Source: Megamerina dolium (taxonomy: Eukaryota; Arthropoda; Insecta; Diptera; Megamerinidae). Taken from it: DNA of 64,000 nucleotides. The position numbers and the translations under genes are program-made. This document shows positions 20,701 to 31,977 of the stretch, in pieces. The notes beneath the pieces are model-generated. The model worked only from the letters and a program-made list of their open reading frames with translations. It was not told the DNA's origin and made no database searches. Positions within the stretch are counted from its first letter, which is position 1. The number at the start of each line of letters is the position of its first letter. The stretch spans positions 23,211,253-23,275,252 of the forward strand of contig OY978525.1 in NCBI GenBank assembly GCA_963854835.1. The letters are read 5' to 3'.

Positions 20701-23700
20701 TCAACCGGAGAACGATCATTTTGATAATAAAATTGAATGAATATCTTTCCATTATGAAATTGTCAACATCATTAAATACGTTGGAATTGATCTGTCAATG
20801 ACACATTAAATATGTCCGAAATGTCATGACAAAATCATATTATCCCTATTGGGATTTTCCATATTATAGAAGTGTAATTTTTCTTGGTTTATGTTAAATT
20901 CGTTAAAATCTCAAAAATTTCTCTTGCCTATTAGAAGTTATGTTATAGTCTTATTTTTTATTAACAAATCCTGAGAGCACATCAATTTTGTTCGGACTGT
21001 TGAGCTGCAAATTTGGATGAAGTCTCTGCTACAATGCATATCTAAGCTATACTCTCTTACAATACATAATCACAAAAAAAAAACACAAATAAATAAGATG
21101 CATCGGATTAGATTAGACCAATAAATATTCGAGTTTAAAGTTAGACGGTGTTGGGTTGGGAAGGGATGAAAGCTGCGAAATTAATTTTCTTTATAGTACC
21201 AATCAATATATTAAATATTGTTGTCCTAAACGAATAACTCCCAAAGTTATGGCTATTTACATTTCAAAAAAATTACGCGTATTTGTATGGGAGCTACAAT
21301 AAGAAGGAAATCTGGCTCCAGGGTATTATTGCCGATATAGACGTATATTTTTGAGAGTTTCACAAATAACATTTTTCGGAAAGGTTTAAGAAATGACAGA
21401 AATTTAGTTTTCCAACGTTTCTTCTTTTCATCGAAAGATCACGCTGCAAAAAAAAAACCTTGAAAATTTATTACTAGCCCGGGTACTTATTATTGGACAA
21501 AAGTGCCATATTTTCAAGACATATGATTCTACAGATTTTATATTAGTTAAATATTTCAATGGATGACTTGGGCTACATTTTTCTGGACATTCTCAACCGT
21601 TTTCCAAATGAAGGACGATAATGCTTCATTTTGACGACCCCAGTCTTTAACTTTCAATTAAAAGTTTAACGTTAATTTTAATAATATTCTAGAATACCGA
21701 GATAAGTCAAAGTGTTTAACAGAAATCGTTACTTTCTCGTGGTATTTTAGAAAGCTGTAATAAATGACAAATTATTAATTAAAACAAATTTAACATTGTG
21801 CACTACCATTAAATAAAGAAAGGAAAATTGTCTCTTTTGGCTAGAATAATGCTATTAATACAATAATAACTCCATCAGCAGTAAATTAAGTCGCCAATAA
21901 TAATTCCAATAGCAAAAAGAACAGCAGCTACCTACAGCCACAACCGCAACAATAATAAATTGTTCTTATTAAATTACAAGCATGAAGAATAAAATTCTAC
22001 CGCAACAGCAACAAAAATTAATCAACCACCAAAACAGCACATTTAATCAAGCATCAAACCCTTTTTGCTAGTCAGAGTTATATTCTGTTCGCGCGGAAGA
22101 AAAAATATATTTTGAACAAGTGTATACGGCAGTATGTAGACGAAATCGAAGCAAAGAGTGTGAAAATAACATCGAAAGAAGAGCGAAAAAAAAATTATGA
22201 AATTGAATTAAAACTTCGATGCTGACAACTTTATTATCCTTTATTTTTTATTTTCTTTTTTTGTTCGAGTATCGTATATGAATATATACGATATAAAGGA
22301 ATATAGGGGAAGGTGTACATAAATGTTCATTCTTGTAGTACGCTTGTTGACTTCTTGTTATCCTGTTGATGTCCTCATACCTCTTTATATGATATGCAAT
22401 GAAGAAAAAACTGGGTGTAAACCGAAGAAGAAAATAAATGAAATATGGAAAAGTTGTGAACAAGAAAATTTGCTCACGATTTTACTGATTAAATTAAATA
22501 CCCTCCAGTCACTATGCAGTAAGTAACGAAGGAAAAAAAATACGACAAGTAATAATAAAATAATAAATGAAAAAAAAAAGAAGATATTGAAGTAGAAGCA
22601 TGAGAAATTACATTACATGAGATGTTAAAAATATTATGAACACCACTTGACCAGTACGAGTATGAGTAAATGAAAATATAATAAGGTTATCCAACCGAAG
22701 AAGAGTAAATAAAATCGCGTATTTCGTGAAAGTTTTTATTTTTTAATTTTTTGCTTTATTTTGTGCTGTGTCTTTTATTATACGAGTACAACTTTTGCCA
22801 TATATGTATGTATATCTGATATTATAGTTATGTAGTTGTATGTTCCAATGGTGACTTTTTGCTATATATTGTAGTTGATAAAAAATTCAACTTTGTCGTT
22901 GTCGTTTTTCATGCCCGAATGTCCAATGGGAGCTTGTGTAGAACAATGGAATAATACAAATATTGTAGGTAATAATAAATAGAATGAATGATTATTTTTG
23001 AGAGTTTTTTTTTCATATATATTTTTGTATTTGTCTTTAAATAAAGGTTTGCATATGCATTAATATTCCTTAGCCCTGGCAGAACATACTTAGTCGAATT
23101 AGTCACAACTCTTTGTGATTTGTAAAACAAGCCTTAAATTTTTAAGAAAAAATAATTCGTATTTCGGTGGAAAATTAATTAAATACAATTAAAATTGTTG
23201 GGCTAATGTCATCTATATTTGAATAATGGCGTCCTCTACTCGATGAAGAATTATCATTACCAATAGGATTAAATAAAATACTGAAGTGAAAAGGAATGCC
23301 CTTTTTTTGTCTTGTAGATTCTTTTAAAGAAACAGCACAGGGGTATCTTAAGCACAAAATTTAAAAACATTTTTTTTACTAAAATTCTTTTAATTAAAGA
23401 TTTAAAGTAAATTTAATGGATCCTAAGCGCAGTATAATAGACGTACAGTGTCTGAGTGCTGTGCTTGCTTTGACGTCCGAAGAAAAAAAGTCAACTCACC
23501 TTTCGCAGCAATGCTCCCTTCTTTTAAACTTCTCCAAATACCACTTGGCGCATTTCTTTGCAAAAGAATTGTTTGCTAATGTGATGTTATCCGGTGGTAA
23601 ACATCTCTGTGCTCCGAGCGCAACTTTTAACTTAGGGAACAAAAATAATTCTGAGGTATGAACGTTGATTTTTTGAACTGATATATTGATTCAATTTGTG

Positions 23701-24095
23701 ATAAACTTGTTCTTTTGTTTTATCATAGCCTTTGTTATCTCTCATTTTAATTCGACGGTGGTTTAACACCATTTGGTGAACTTGAGCAGTGCTATCGTTA
23801 GTGGTGGCAGTTTTGGTGGCATGCTAGTGCGGCCACGTTGAAACTCCGCTGCCCAAAATTTAATGGTAGTTAATGATAATGCAGAGTTTTCATACACAGC
23901 GTCCAATCCGTGATTTGATTTGCCTAGATTCACATTAATTCACCCTAATGATTGTCAATCAAATGGCTGAAATCTTGATGAATACTCTCAAAGGATATCT
24001 TGCTAGCATTTCGATATATAATACATTTTTCCTCACTCGTATATATTGGTAGAAAGTCTATTATGATTTTTTTCCACTAAGTTGTGCTATTATTT
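20701..24095. other. AT-rich intergenic DNA
   Basis: No supported gene. An 81-codon frame at 23416-23661 (MDPKRSIIDVQ...) is richer in varied codons than its surroundings, but I recognise no domain, promoter or homologue. It may be an element remnant. Confidence 0.4.
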
Positions 24096-24362
24096 AATTT
24101 GTGGGACTTAAAGCCCCGAAGAGATCTTTAGCGGAACTTCTCTTCCATTACTGTTGTGCGTGTTAAATTTAGGACAGTATTAGAAGGGACCTATTTATTT
24201 TAGCCATTTCCGAACGACAGAACTCTTGCAACATCACTTTTTCTGAGCTTTGTCACAGAATTATTTTTTTTAGAAGCTTTTCCATGGTAAATTGTTACTG
24301 CCGGAAAATTGCCAATTGCTTGCCGACAGATAGGCACCGGTCGAAAGAAAAATCTTTCGTCG
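24096..24362 (-). repeat. tRNA-derived SINE, (ATTT)n-tail type, head lost
   Basis: On the minus strand it runs from cgaaagatttttctttcgac, through gccggcagtaacaatttacc (plus-strand reverse complement) and aacagtaatggaagagaagtt, to the ttcggggctttaagtcccaca end. The tail is short (attattta). The tRNA head is missing. Confidence 0.75.
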
Positions 24363-24854
24363 TGCTATACCTATGCAAATATTCAGTCGCCATACCACAG
24401 TTTGTAGGTTTATTTCAAGTATTTCACTAAATTGCTATGCCTATTGCCTTCAATTAGCGCTACTAATGCGCCATCATACTCCAGCTCGACCGCGGTTTAA
24501 ACATTATGTTTTCAGGAATGCGAAAATTCATGAAAAATACTTCCTTAGCGAAAATTCCTTTTTTATAGTAATTAAATTAGAAGCTTTTTTGAATCGATGT
24601 ACAACCTCCATGTTTTCTAGTGATGCTTTTGCAAGGCAATTACCTGACTGTGTTAACCTAACCAGGCAGTGCAATCATGTTGAACTCATGGCAATTTTAC
24701 TCAACATAGCGTGCACCAGGAAGGTGGACTAAGGAAGACTAAGGTAAGTGACGAAGATATCTAAACTATTCCCAATGAAAAATTGTAAAACTGTCACTAT
24801 CACTGTTAATTCAAATAAAAATGTTTATAATCCGTTCTCAAATCATATTATAAT
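24363..24854. other. Unassigned segment downstream of peptide gene 1
   Basis: A 119-codon plus-strand frame (24373-24732) is open but has no recognisable motif and starts at the edge of the SINE. Nothing else seen. Confidence 0.35.
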
Positions 24855-24860
24855 TTTATT
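24855..24860 (-). terminator. Polyadenylation signal of peptide gene 1
   Basis: AATAAA on the minus strand (tttatt on the plus strand), 43 bases after the stop codon of the 24904-24996 gene. It predicts a very short 3' UTR. Confidence 0.6.
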
Positions 24861-24903
24861 AATTTACTTGGAAATATTTTTAATAATTCTTCCATTAATA
24901 TAA

Positions 24904-24996
24904 TCATTTCCTTCCACAGTAAAAACATCCTGGAGGTTTTGCAGCAGCAGCTACAATCACGAGAGCCAAGATGAAACAGACCTTAAGAAAACGCAT
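24904..24996 (-). CDS. Secreted 30-aa prepropeptide, CFYC-GRK (gene 1)
   Basis: A complete tiny gene of 30 codons from ATG (24996) to TGA (24904-24906). Residues 1-19 form a signal peptide: basic MR, hydrophobic core LKVCFILALVIV, and small residues A-A-A before the predicted cut. The remainder is KPPGCFYCGRK. Gly-Arg-Lys at the end matches the amidation plus dibasic-cleavage signal of insect neuropeptides and some secreted peptides, predicting KPPGCFYC-amide with a Cys5-Cys8 disulfide. The paralogue at 27296-27388 has the same length without gaps: 21 of 30 residues match, and 9 of the 11 mature positions. Eight codons differ silently, consistent with selection on the protein. A TATA box sits 83-90 bp upstream and AATAAA downstream. 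I do not recognise the family. A hormone, male accessory-gland peptide or short immune peptide are all possible. Confidence 0.75.
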   Translation of the reverse strand: MRFLKVCFILALVIVAAAAKPPGCFYCGRK

Positions 24997-25078
24997 TTTG
25001 TTTTATTGTAGTAAACTTTTACGTATAGATTGGTACTTGTTAATAAAATGTACTACTTTGAAATGGTAAATGCTCCTT

Positions 25079-25086
25079 CTTTTATA
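25079..25086 (-). promoter_or_regulatory. TATA box of peptide gene 1
   Basis: TATAAAAG on the minus strand, 83-90 bases upstream of the ATG at 24996. Transcription starting about 30 bases downstream (near 25056, in a TTTCAAAG context) would give a 5' UTR of about 60 bases. The paralogue has its TATA at almost the same distance. Confidence 0.65.
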
Positions 25087-26047
25087 GAAGAATATATTGC
25101 AGTTTAAAATACATAATGTACGTAAGTACTTGTATAAATAAAAATTATTCTGACGCAAGACTAAGTAAATATGTCGCACATCAGCAGCGAGAGTTTCGCA
25201 ACACGTAAAAATTTAGTTTTTGTGATAATCATATTTTATTTTTTTCTATATGTTAAATTTACTGATATATGTTACATATATTTGGAAACGTAAGGATATA
25301 TTCAATTATTACTAAAGTTTAAGACTGCTGGTCTTTTGACTTTTTATGAATCTTTGGTAAGCTTTTGTACTTTTTGTACGATTTGTATCTATGTTAAAAT
25401 TATATGAGCCGTTGGTTAGGTATAAAACCCATTTTAAAAATTTAATATTGTATAATTTTTGAAACTAAAAGTGCTATAAAATTTCTAAAAATACCATCAA
25501 ATATTTTTGTGAAAAAATCTACTTATACTAATTTGAAAAATAACAATTCATATAACACATGAATACATATTTGCTTATTCCAGATAACAATGAAACATTT
25601 GAGTATACAGTTTGGCTTCTAACACACACTTTCTACGTCATACGGTGATCATGTGAGTGTAACATCTTTCTCAGAGAACACTTATATAAACTCTCGAGAA
25701 AGAAGATGAAGACATATTTGTTTAAAAGTTAAATTCAAATGTCATCATAGCGGATAAGAAATAATATATAAACTTAATCCACCTTGTTATTAGTACACTG
25801 CGGGTGAAGTGTATTTATATTATAAAACTTTTAAATTACGCTCGGCATATACCACACGAAAATACGAAAATAATATTCCGACAAATTCGAGCTCCTGAGG
25901 TGAAACGAATGCAAATGGATTGCTTTATCATATTTTACTGGAACGAATGAACGACTTGCCACAATTTGCTTTAAGACAGAATATTTGAACATCAGCTCAA
26001 AAAAGTCGAGCTGCTCTCGATATAAAAATCAAGAATATCAATTTTAA
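25087..26047. other. Region upstream of peptide gene 1
   Basis: No ORF. It should hold regulatory DNA for gene 1. Another TATA-like site (cttatataaactc, near 25681, plus strand) is followed only by a 9-codon frame. I saw no obvious NF-kappaB-type GGGRNYYYCC site. Confidence 0.4.
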
Positions 26048-26417
26048 TGCCATGGTGGATCATTTCTGTAGGTCGTGGGTTCAATCGCCTGCTGAAGCAT
26101 AACAAAATTTAATATCGAAAAGATTTCGAACGGTACCCACCTGCCGGAAAGAATTGGCACTTTTTCCGGCAGTAATATTTGCCAAAAATGCTTTTTAAAA
26201 GAGCTCTGTGACAAAACTAAGTTAAAGTGATGTCACAAGGGTTCTGCCGTTCGGAACCGGCTAATACATGTAGGTCCCTTCTGATACTGTCCAAATTTAA
26301 CACACACATCAGTATTGGAAGAGAAACTCGGTGGTATAACAATGGGTCTTTCTGGCCCAAGTGTGTTCTCTCAGAGAGAGGGAGAGAGCATCCACATAAC
26401 CTAACCTAACCTAATGC
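26048..26417 (+). repeat. tRNA-derived SINE, (CCTAA)-tail type
   Basis: The head is partly deleted (tgccatggtggatcatttctgtaggtcgtgggttc; box B intact, box A damaged). The body is well preserved from aacaaaatttaatatcg to acatcagtattggaagag. The 3' end is the alternative one: tggcccaagtgtgttctctc, then agagagagggagagagcatc, then cacataacctaacctaacct. Three CCTAA repeats close it at about 26396-26414. Confidence 0.85.
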
Positions 26418-26956
26418 CATGGTGTGCCATGGTGACCAAAGAAGAATATATTCCCACAATCGCATTGTAATTCATTTTATACAAAATAACATTCGGTAAT
26501 AAAATGGCGCCGATAAATTTTATTCCAATACGACAAATGGTTGTACCAAATTTCAACATTTCATAAGGTTGCGTGACAGTGACTCAAACAAAGAGGAATG
26601 GATTTAATAATCAAGTAGGTATGATTTCAATGTGAGGTTATGAATAATACATGGAGTCATCATCACTCAGAATCACTATCTTATGGCAGACAAGATGAAG
26701 AAATCTACATATAAATTATGGAAAACATTTAAGGTTCATATAAAGAAAGCTGATCGTCAGTAAGCAAGTTTTGATCACCAGATGTGGCAAATGCGTCCGC
26801 TAATTTATTCTACTCTCTGAGTAGTCATAGCACTGAAACGAAATTTCATTCCAAATCCTGTTTTAAATTAAAATAATATGATGTATGTACCGAATATGAT
26901 TTGAAGTCGTAATATATGTGTTAAATTTTTATTAATGACTAATCTTGTCTAATCAA

Positions 26957-27062
26957 GTGTCGCAGCTCAGTAGTGCCTTCTGATCTGTAGGTCTTCGATT
27001 CAATCGCCGGCTGAAGCATAACAAATTTAATATCGAAAAGATTTATTTATTCTTATTTATTT
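26957..27062 (+). repeat. SINE head fused directly to a tail
   Basis: Box A-like gcagctcagtag and box B-like gattcaatcgcc are followed by aacaaatttaatatcgaaaag and then immediately by tttatttattcttatttattt. The whole of the roughly 200-bp body is missing. It could be an internal deletion or a short retrotransposed transcript. Confidence 0.7.
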
Positions 27063-27179
27063 TTAATCATTAATTTTAATCACATTTAAGACGCAATTGA
27101 TGTTTTGAAATTACATTTGCTTGAAATTCTGTATGTGATATACCGTATAAATCCATTAAAACTACAATATTTTGTATTT

Positions 27180-27185
27180 TTTATT
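27180..27185 (-). terminator. Polyadenylation signal of peptide gene 2
   Basis: AATAAA on the minus strand, 110 bases after the stop codon at 27296-27298. Confidence 0.5.
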
Positions 27186-27295
27186 AAATAGTTTGCAGCA
27201 AAGGTAAACAAATTAAAAATCAACAATATGTTAAAAAAAATTTATAATTTAGTGTATGTATCCAAATACTTGTGCTTCATCATCTTCGAACACCA

Positions 27296-27388
27296 TTATT
27301 TCCTTCCACAGAAAAAGCACGTCGGTGGTTTTGCATTTGCAACTGCAACCACTATAGCTAATATAAAACATATTTTAAGAATACGCAT
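27296..27388 (-). CDS. Secreted 30-aa prepropeptide, CFFC-GRK (gene 2)
   Basis: Paralogue of the 24904-24996 gene, same strand, 2.3 kb away, also 30 codons (ATG at 27388, TAA at 27296-27298). The signal peptide opens MRILKICFILAIVV and ends V-A-N-A, a good A-x-A cleavage site. The rest is KPPTCFFCGRK. After removal of Arg-Lys and amidation at Gly the product would be KPPTCFFC-amide, 8 residues with one possible disulfide. The conserved core K-P-P-x-C-F-aromatic-C-G-R-K contrasts with a freely varying signal peptide. The TATA box lies 83-91 bases upstream. The pair probably arose by tandem duplication, and two SINE copies now lie between them. Function not known; precursor size and processing marks suggest a signalling or defence peptide. 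Confidence 0.75.
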   Translation of the reverse strand: MRILKICFILAIVVAVANAKPPTCFFCGRK

Positions 27389-27470
27389 TTTAATGCAAAC
27401 GATATAAATTGTACTGGATAAGTTGCTCGATAGATTAGTTTGACTAATTTGATATTATACAAATTATTTC

Positions 27471-27479
27471 GTTTATATA
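27471..27479 (-). promoter_or_regulatory. TATA box of peptide gene 2
   Basis: TATATAAAC on the minus strand, beginning 91 bases upstream of the ATG, against 90 bases for gene 1. The sequence between TATA and ATG has diverged far more than the coding part, so the shared spacing suggests an inherited promoter layout. Confidence 0.6.
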
Positions 27480-28329
27480 CGAGTATCTCACATATGCAAA
27501 ACATATTCTAACACAGTAATAAAGAAGCATTTGAATAAATAATTATTTTAATTAATGATAAATAAAATACGAGTGAAACAAATAAACATATACACACCAG
27601 TGATCCAATTTCTCAATTATTTCAAATATGTGTTTCAATATTTATACCAGGTGTCTGCAATCTTTTCAGCTCCTCGAGCCATGTGAAAACAAGAGATATT
27701 GTTTGGGACTACATAAAATATAACAGAGAAAAAAAAAAAAATCTTTGAAAAATAGTAAGGCTATTTCGCGAAAAAGGTGAACAAAATCTAAAAAAACTGA
27801 ACTTTTAAAAATGTCCGAATGTGTATTCTAACTTTGAATAATAACGCTTAAATCCAAGTGGACGAGTGAGTACTTTAGATATTCAAATATGGTCCAATAA
27901 AGTTTTTAGGTTCTTAGGTTTTAGGTTGTAGGCCTCAAATAACAGCCAGCCAACTAATTTTTGAAGTCAAGGTTGGCAAAATGTCATTTTTTTTAACGAA
28001 AGTTATATTGTATTTGTTTTGTCAGCAGGGACGGAGTCGAGTTAAAGGGGTCCGAATAACGTTTTCGTAATCTGCTCAATGATGTCGTATTATTATATTT
28101 TCGTTTAGGTTTTGATTCAGTTTGCATAATTTGTAGACTATATGAACCGTCGCGCCGATATCGAAGAAAATCCACGCAAACAACTACAACTTTTTTTTAT
28201 GCCAACTACAATACAATGCTAAATTTGCTTGCATATTATATCCAATGCAAGCGCTGATAGGCTTCCGTCCTGCATCAGTTTCTTCCTTTTGCATAATATG
28301 ACTGAAAAACCAGTGGAGTTTAATACGCT
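27480..28329. other. AT-rich intergenic DNA
   Basis: No gene recognised. Includes the upstream region of peptide gene 2. Confidence 0.4.
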
Positions 28330-28650
28330 TCACTTGACGTAGCTTCAGTAACAAATCTGTAAGCAGCTCATACAGCTCATGTTTATAATTTAATCAACAC
28401 CAACCTCACATTAGGGTAATTAGATTCAAAGATCTCACGTAAACCGGTCTTACGCATGTTGGTCAGGGTTCTGCAGAATATCTGAGGACAGACATTGTGA
28501 GAGATTGTAGCGTGATGTTTTAGTTTATTGAAAGTGGATTTGACTTTCAGTTGCTTATTAGTCCCAAAGTTGTATTCATTAACAAGAGTTATACTTTAAA
28601 TGATCTTTAAGTTGGCATCGTTTTTGTTGTCAACCGTATCAACTCCATAT
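28330..28650 (-). pseudogene. RTE-like LINE RT fragment, heavily decayed
   Basis: Plus-strand gtaagcagctcatacagctcatg and attagtcccaaagttgtattcattaacaagagttatact parallel 32215-32240 and 32370-32410 of the better LINE copy (cagcatacagctcatacacctcatag; acttagtccaaagtatcacctgttagcaagagtgatct). The order is the same, with similar spacing. The coding frame is destroyed. Confidence 0.55.
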
Positions 28651-28683
28651 TGAAAAAAAATATATGTCTGAGTAGTCACATTA

Positions 28684-28812
28684 TATGGATTTTGAGTTGC
28701 TGAATTCAAATTCTAACCTGAAAAATACCGTCTCTTCGACTTTTCTTTTTTAGTTTGAGGGTGTTGACGGTAATCCGACTACAAATTCGAATTCAGCAAC
28801 CCAAAATCCATA
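28684..28812. repeat. Inverted repeat (hairpin), about 130 bp
   Basis: The left arm, 28684-28714 (tatggattttgagttgctga...), and right arm, 28781-28812 (reverse complement starting tatggattttgggttgctga), match over about 30 bases with few differences, around a 66-base spacer. No ORF. It may be the core of a small foldback element. Confidence 0.7.
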
Positions 28813-29189
28813 GGAAGTGGGAGCTCTGATCAGCCGAAATTTTATTATTTTTTTTTTTTTGGATCCACAGCTAAAAATGTATGATGTCTGCTAAACCGGG
28901 TCAGTAAAATTCCGTTGATTCTGGATTATAATCTCAAAAAACTATATTTTGGTTTTTTTTTCTCAGATTTTTGCTATTTTTCCATAGGTATTTTTGGTTG
29001 CCAAGTCCACGGTTGATTTGAATAAGTCAAATCGTATTTCGCCTCTAGCAAAAAAATAAAAAAATTATGGAAGTCGAAACATTGAAATACCCAGAATCGC
29101 ACCCAGAAAAATAACACATATAAACGATAGACATTAAATGATTCTTCTATACATTTTTTCTAAGATCCTTACCCCCTATGTATTGAAAT

Positions 29190-29434
29190 GTTTTTCTCTC
29201 GAACGGTACCCACCTCTCGGCAAGCAATTGGCTATTTTTCCGGAAGTAATAATTTGCCAAATATGCTTTTTAAAAGAGCACTGTGACAAAGCTAAGTTAA
29301 AGTGATATCACAAGAGGTCTGCCGTTCGGTACCGTCTAATATAAGTAACTCCCTTCTAATGGCGTACAAATTTAACACGCACAACAGTATTGGAAGAGAA
29401 GCTCGGTGGTATCTCAATAACCTAAACCTAAAAC
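29190..29434 (+). repeat. tRNA-derived SINE, (CCTAA)-like tail, head lost
   Basis: The body runs from tctctcgaacggtacccacc to acacgcacaacagtattgg, then aagctcggtggtatctc. It ends aataacctaaacctaaaac, a degenerate CCTAA tail without the (ATTT)n end. Confidence 0.75.
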
Positions 29435-31977
29435 TAGCCTCTATGTCTACCTGCTCTGCTCCAATACAAAATTGACGTCTTTATAAATTTCACAATCAGA
29501 GTGCTCTCAGGGAAAAAAAAATTGCTGAGCATTCTGACCGCAATAAAATGATTATTATTGTCGAAGAATCGCCCCTATAGTGATGAAATATATGGCCGAC
29601 TCTAAATATTTGTTCACGGTTTTTTCTTATAACAATGTCAAAATGTTCAATTATTTCTCCAAATTTCGGGAGTGGTTCGCTTAAAATGGTTGTTAAAACT
29701 AAAGTTACTCCTCAATATGGCTCAAATTTTGAAGGGTAGCTCATGAAGAATTGTAGTTTCAGAAAACGTATCGCTTTTGAATTGAAGATGCTACCTTAAA
29801 CGTTCGCATATATCATTATTGACTTTCCTCAAATACCATATGCGCCATATAAGTATGTGTATTCGCAACTATTCAAACTCTTATTACCGAAATAGCGGTG
29901 TAGAAATTTATATATAAAAATGTTAAATTTTTCGTTTACTGCCATATATCGTATGTGCAAATACTTAAATATATACCGTCATATATATTTAAACCTGTAC
30001 GTAAATCACAGTGATCCTTACCACTAATACTTTATTTATTAGTCTACTTATGTGCGTTGACCAGAAAATGCAAAAAAAAAAAACAAAAACGAAAAAAATT
30101 ATATCAACAGACAGAGAAAGAAATACGGATGACTCCTTGCATAGTAGGGTCACTAACAACCTAACAACCACTCCCCAATAGAAACATAGACCAATGACCG
30201 ACCATTTGAAATAAAAATAAAAATACTAACATACCCATATATTTTGTATATGGAAATAGAAATAATATAAAAGGACATATGCCAGAAGGAAATAAAAACA
30301 AAAAGGATTGCCATTTAACTAGCAACATTATATTAGAAGAGTACTAAATAGCGACAGACTCGTTTGTATGTATTAAAGTATATTGTTTATGAGCTCATTT
30401 TAGTCGCATAAAATCATGGTGTGCTTGTATGTTACTTTATATTGCGTTATATACATAATATAAATTACGAAAAAATACAAGTAAAGTACCACCAAAAAAG
30501 GGTTTAAATGACAATATATTCTACTATATATGGCTTACAATAAAGGACCTTATTTGTGTTGCCATTAAAATACCCTTCTTCTACTTCTACGTATTCGAAG
30601 AGAACATATAACTTCTCATACTATCGTATAATAATTAAATTGGCATATGTACGTAAATAAACCAAATATATAACATACATACATAAGTGTGTGGCATACA
30701 GAGATTTCCAAATTACTGAATTCCTCAAAGAATATATGTGATATGCACATAATAGGAAGTATGTTGTATTTAACTTTAAAAAAGCTATACCAATTTTACT
30801 TACTTCCCCACATGCTCTCGTGATTTGGCGGAAAAGAAAATAGAAATATTACCAAAAATATATTTTGGCTTTATACAATAACTTATGACAAACAAAGGAA
30901 GACAAACACACACAAAAAAATTGGAAATATTCTACACAAAAAAGAAAAAAGGCTTAAAAGCTAAAACCTGTTGAGATACATTATTCAATTCCCTAAACAC
31001 TTTGTCAATATACATACCCAGATATTGTGGAGCTAAGTGTATGTATGCAAAAGCCAATGTAGTAAACAATGACAATCGAAGGCTGCAAAGACTTTCTCTG
31101 AAGGAACTCAACTCTCAACTCCAACACTCACTCAATCACTTTGCATAATACAATATTTTACAAGCCATTGGGTGTACGTATGACAATGACAATGATAATG
31201 ACGATGTCGCTAACGAGTATCTATAGCATAACGATGATATTTATCGAATTTGTCATTTACTTAAGAAATTCTCATACTTTTCTCTATACAAGCAATCTGC
31301 CTCCCACTTCGATTCAATCACTTTTAGTAGCTTCCATTGATAATATGAGAAACTCATGCTATTAGAAGACTACTTTAAACCTCAACTAAAATAGCTTTTT
31401 ACACTCATTGTAGTCAACCCATCCACCTATCCATCCATCCATGTATTCATTCATTCATCCATTCATACATTTCGTTTATTCACAACGTTCACTCATTCAT
31501 TTCAATTCGAATCGAAATCGAACACAAAGTAAACAATGCAATTTAAATGTCCTTCCGTCAAGTCTTATTTGCTTCTTCTTCTTCTTTTTCCTCGTCTGCT
31601 TCCATTGGCATGTTATTTGTTGTAATAGCATTAGTCAATTTATTGGTAGATATCACAGAGAAAGTAAAATACCATTGGTGACAATCATTTTAAGGATACT
31701 AATGATAATGATGATGATGATGATGATGATCGGAATGCGGTTGATAATATTTATGATAATGCTGATTGAATGGTAAGCAAATGGATTAACTGTGGGTTTA
31801 GCATTTGCTTCATCATAGAGAATTTAATCACATACCCATTATTCTTTCTTTTGATTTGTGTTCAGATTATAATTTTTAAATAATATTTCAAGAATCCATT
31901 TTAATTTTCATTGGTTAATTAAATAAATTAAACAATTAAAATTGTTAACTTGAACTAACTAACTTATTTGTTAACTA
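29435..31977. other. AT-rich intergenic DNA with microsatellites
   Basis: No gene. Simple-sequence tracts include (ATCC/ATTC)n at about 31425-31470 and (GAT)n at about 31708-31730. The ORFs here are made of these repeats. Confidence 0.55.

Noticed and set aside
23416..23661. 81-aa protein MDPKRSIID...
   Set aside because: Open frame, but without a recognisable domain, promoter or paralogue. Left as unassigned.
26396..26414. (CCTAA)n as interstitial telomere repeat
   Set aside because: The repeats form the tail of a SINE and recur with the same upstream sequence. Only three units are present, and Diptera do not use TTAGG telomeres.
31441..31776. 111-aa ORF
   Set aside because: Encoded by ATTC and GAT microsatellites (a run of methionines). 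Low complexity only.
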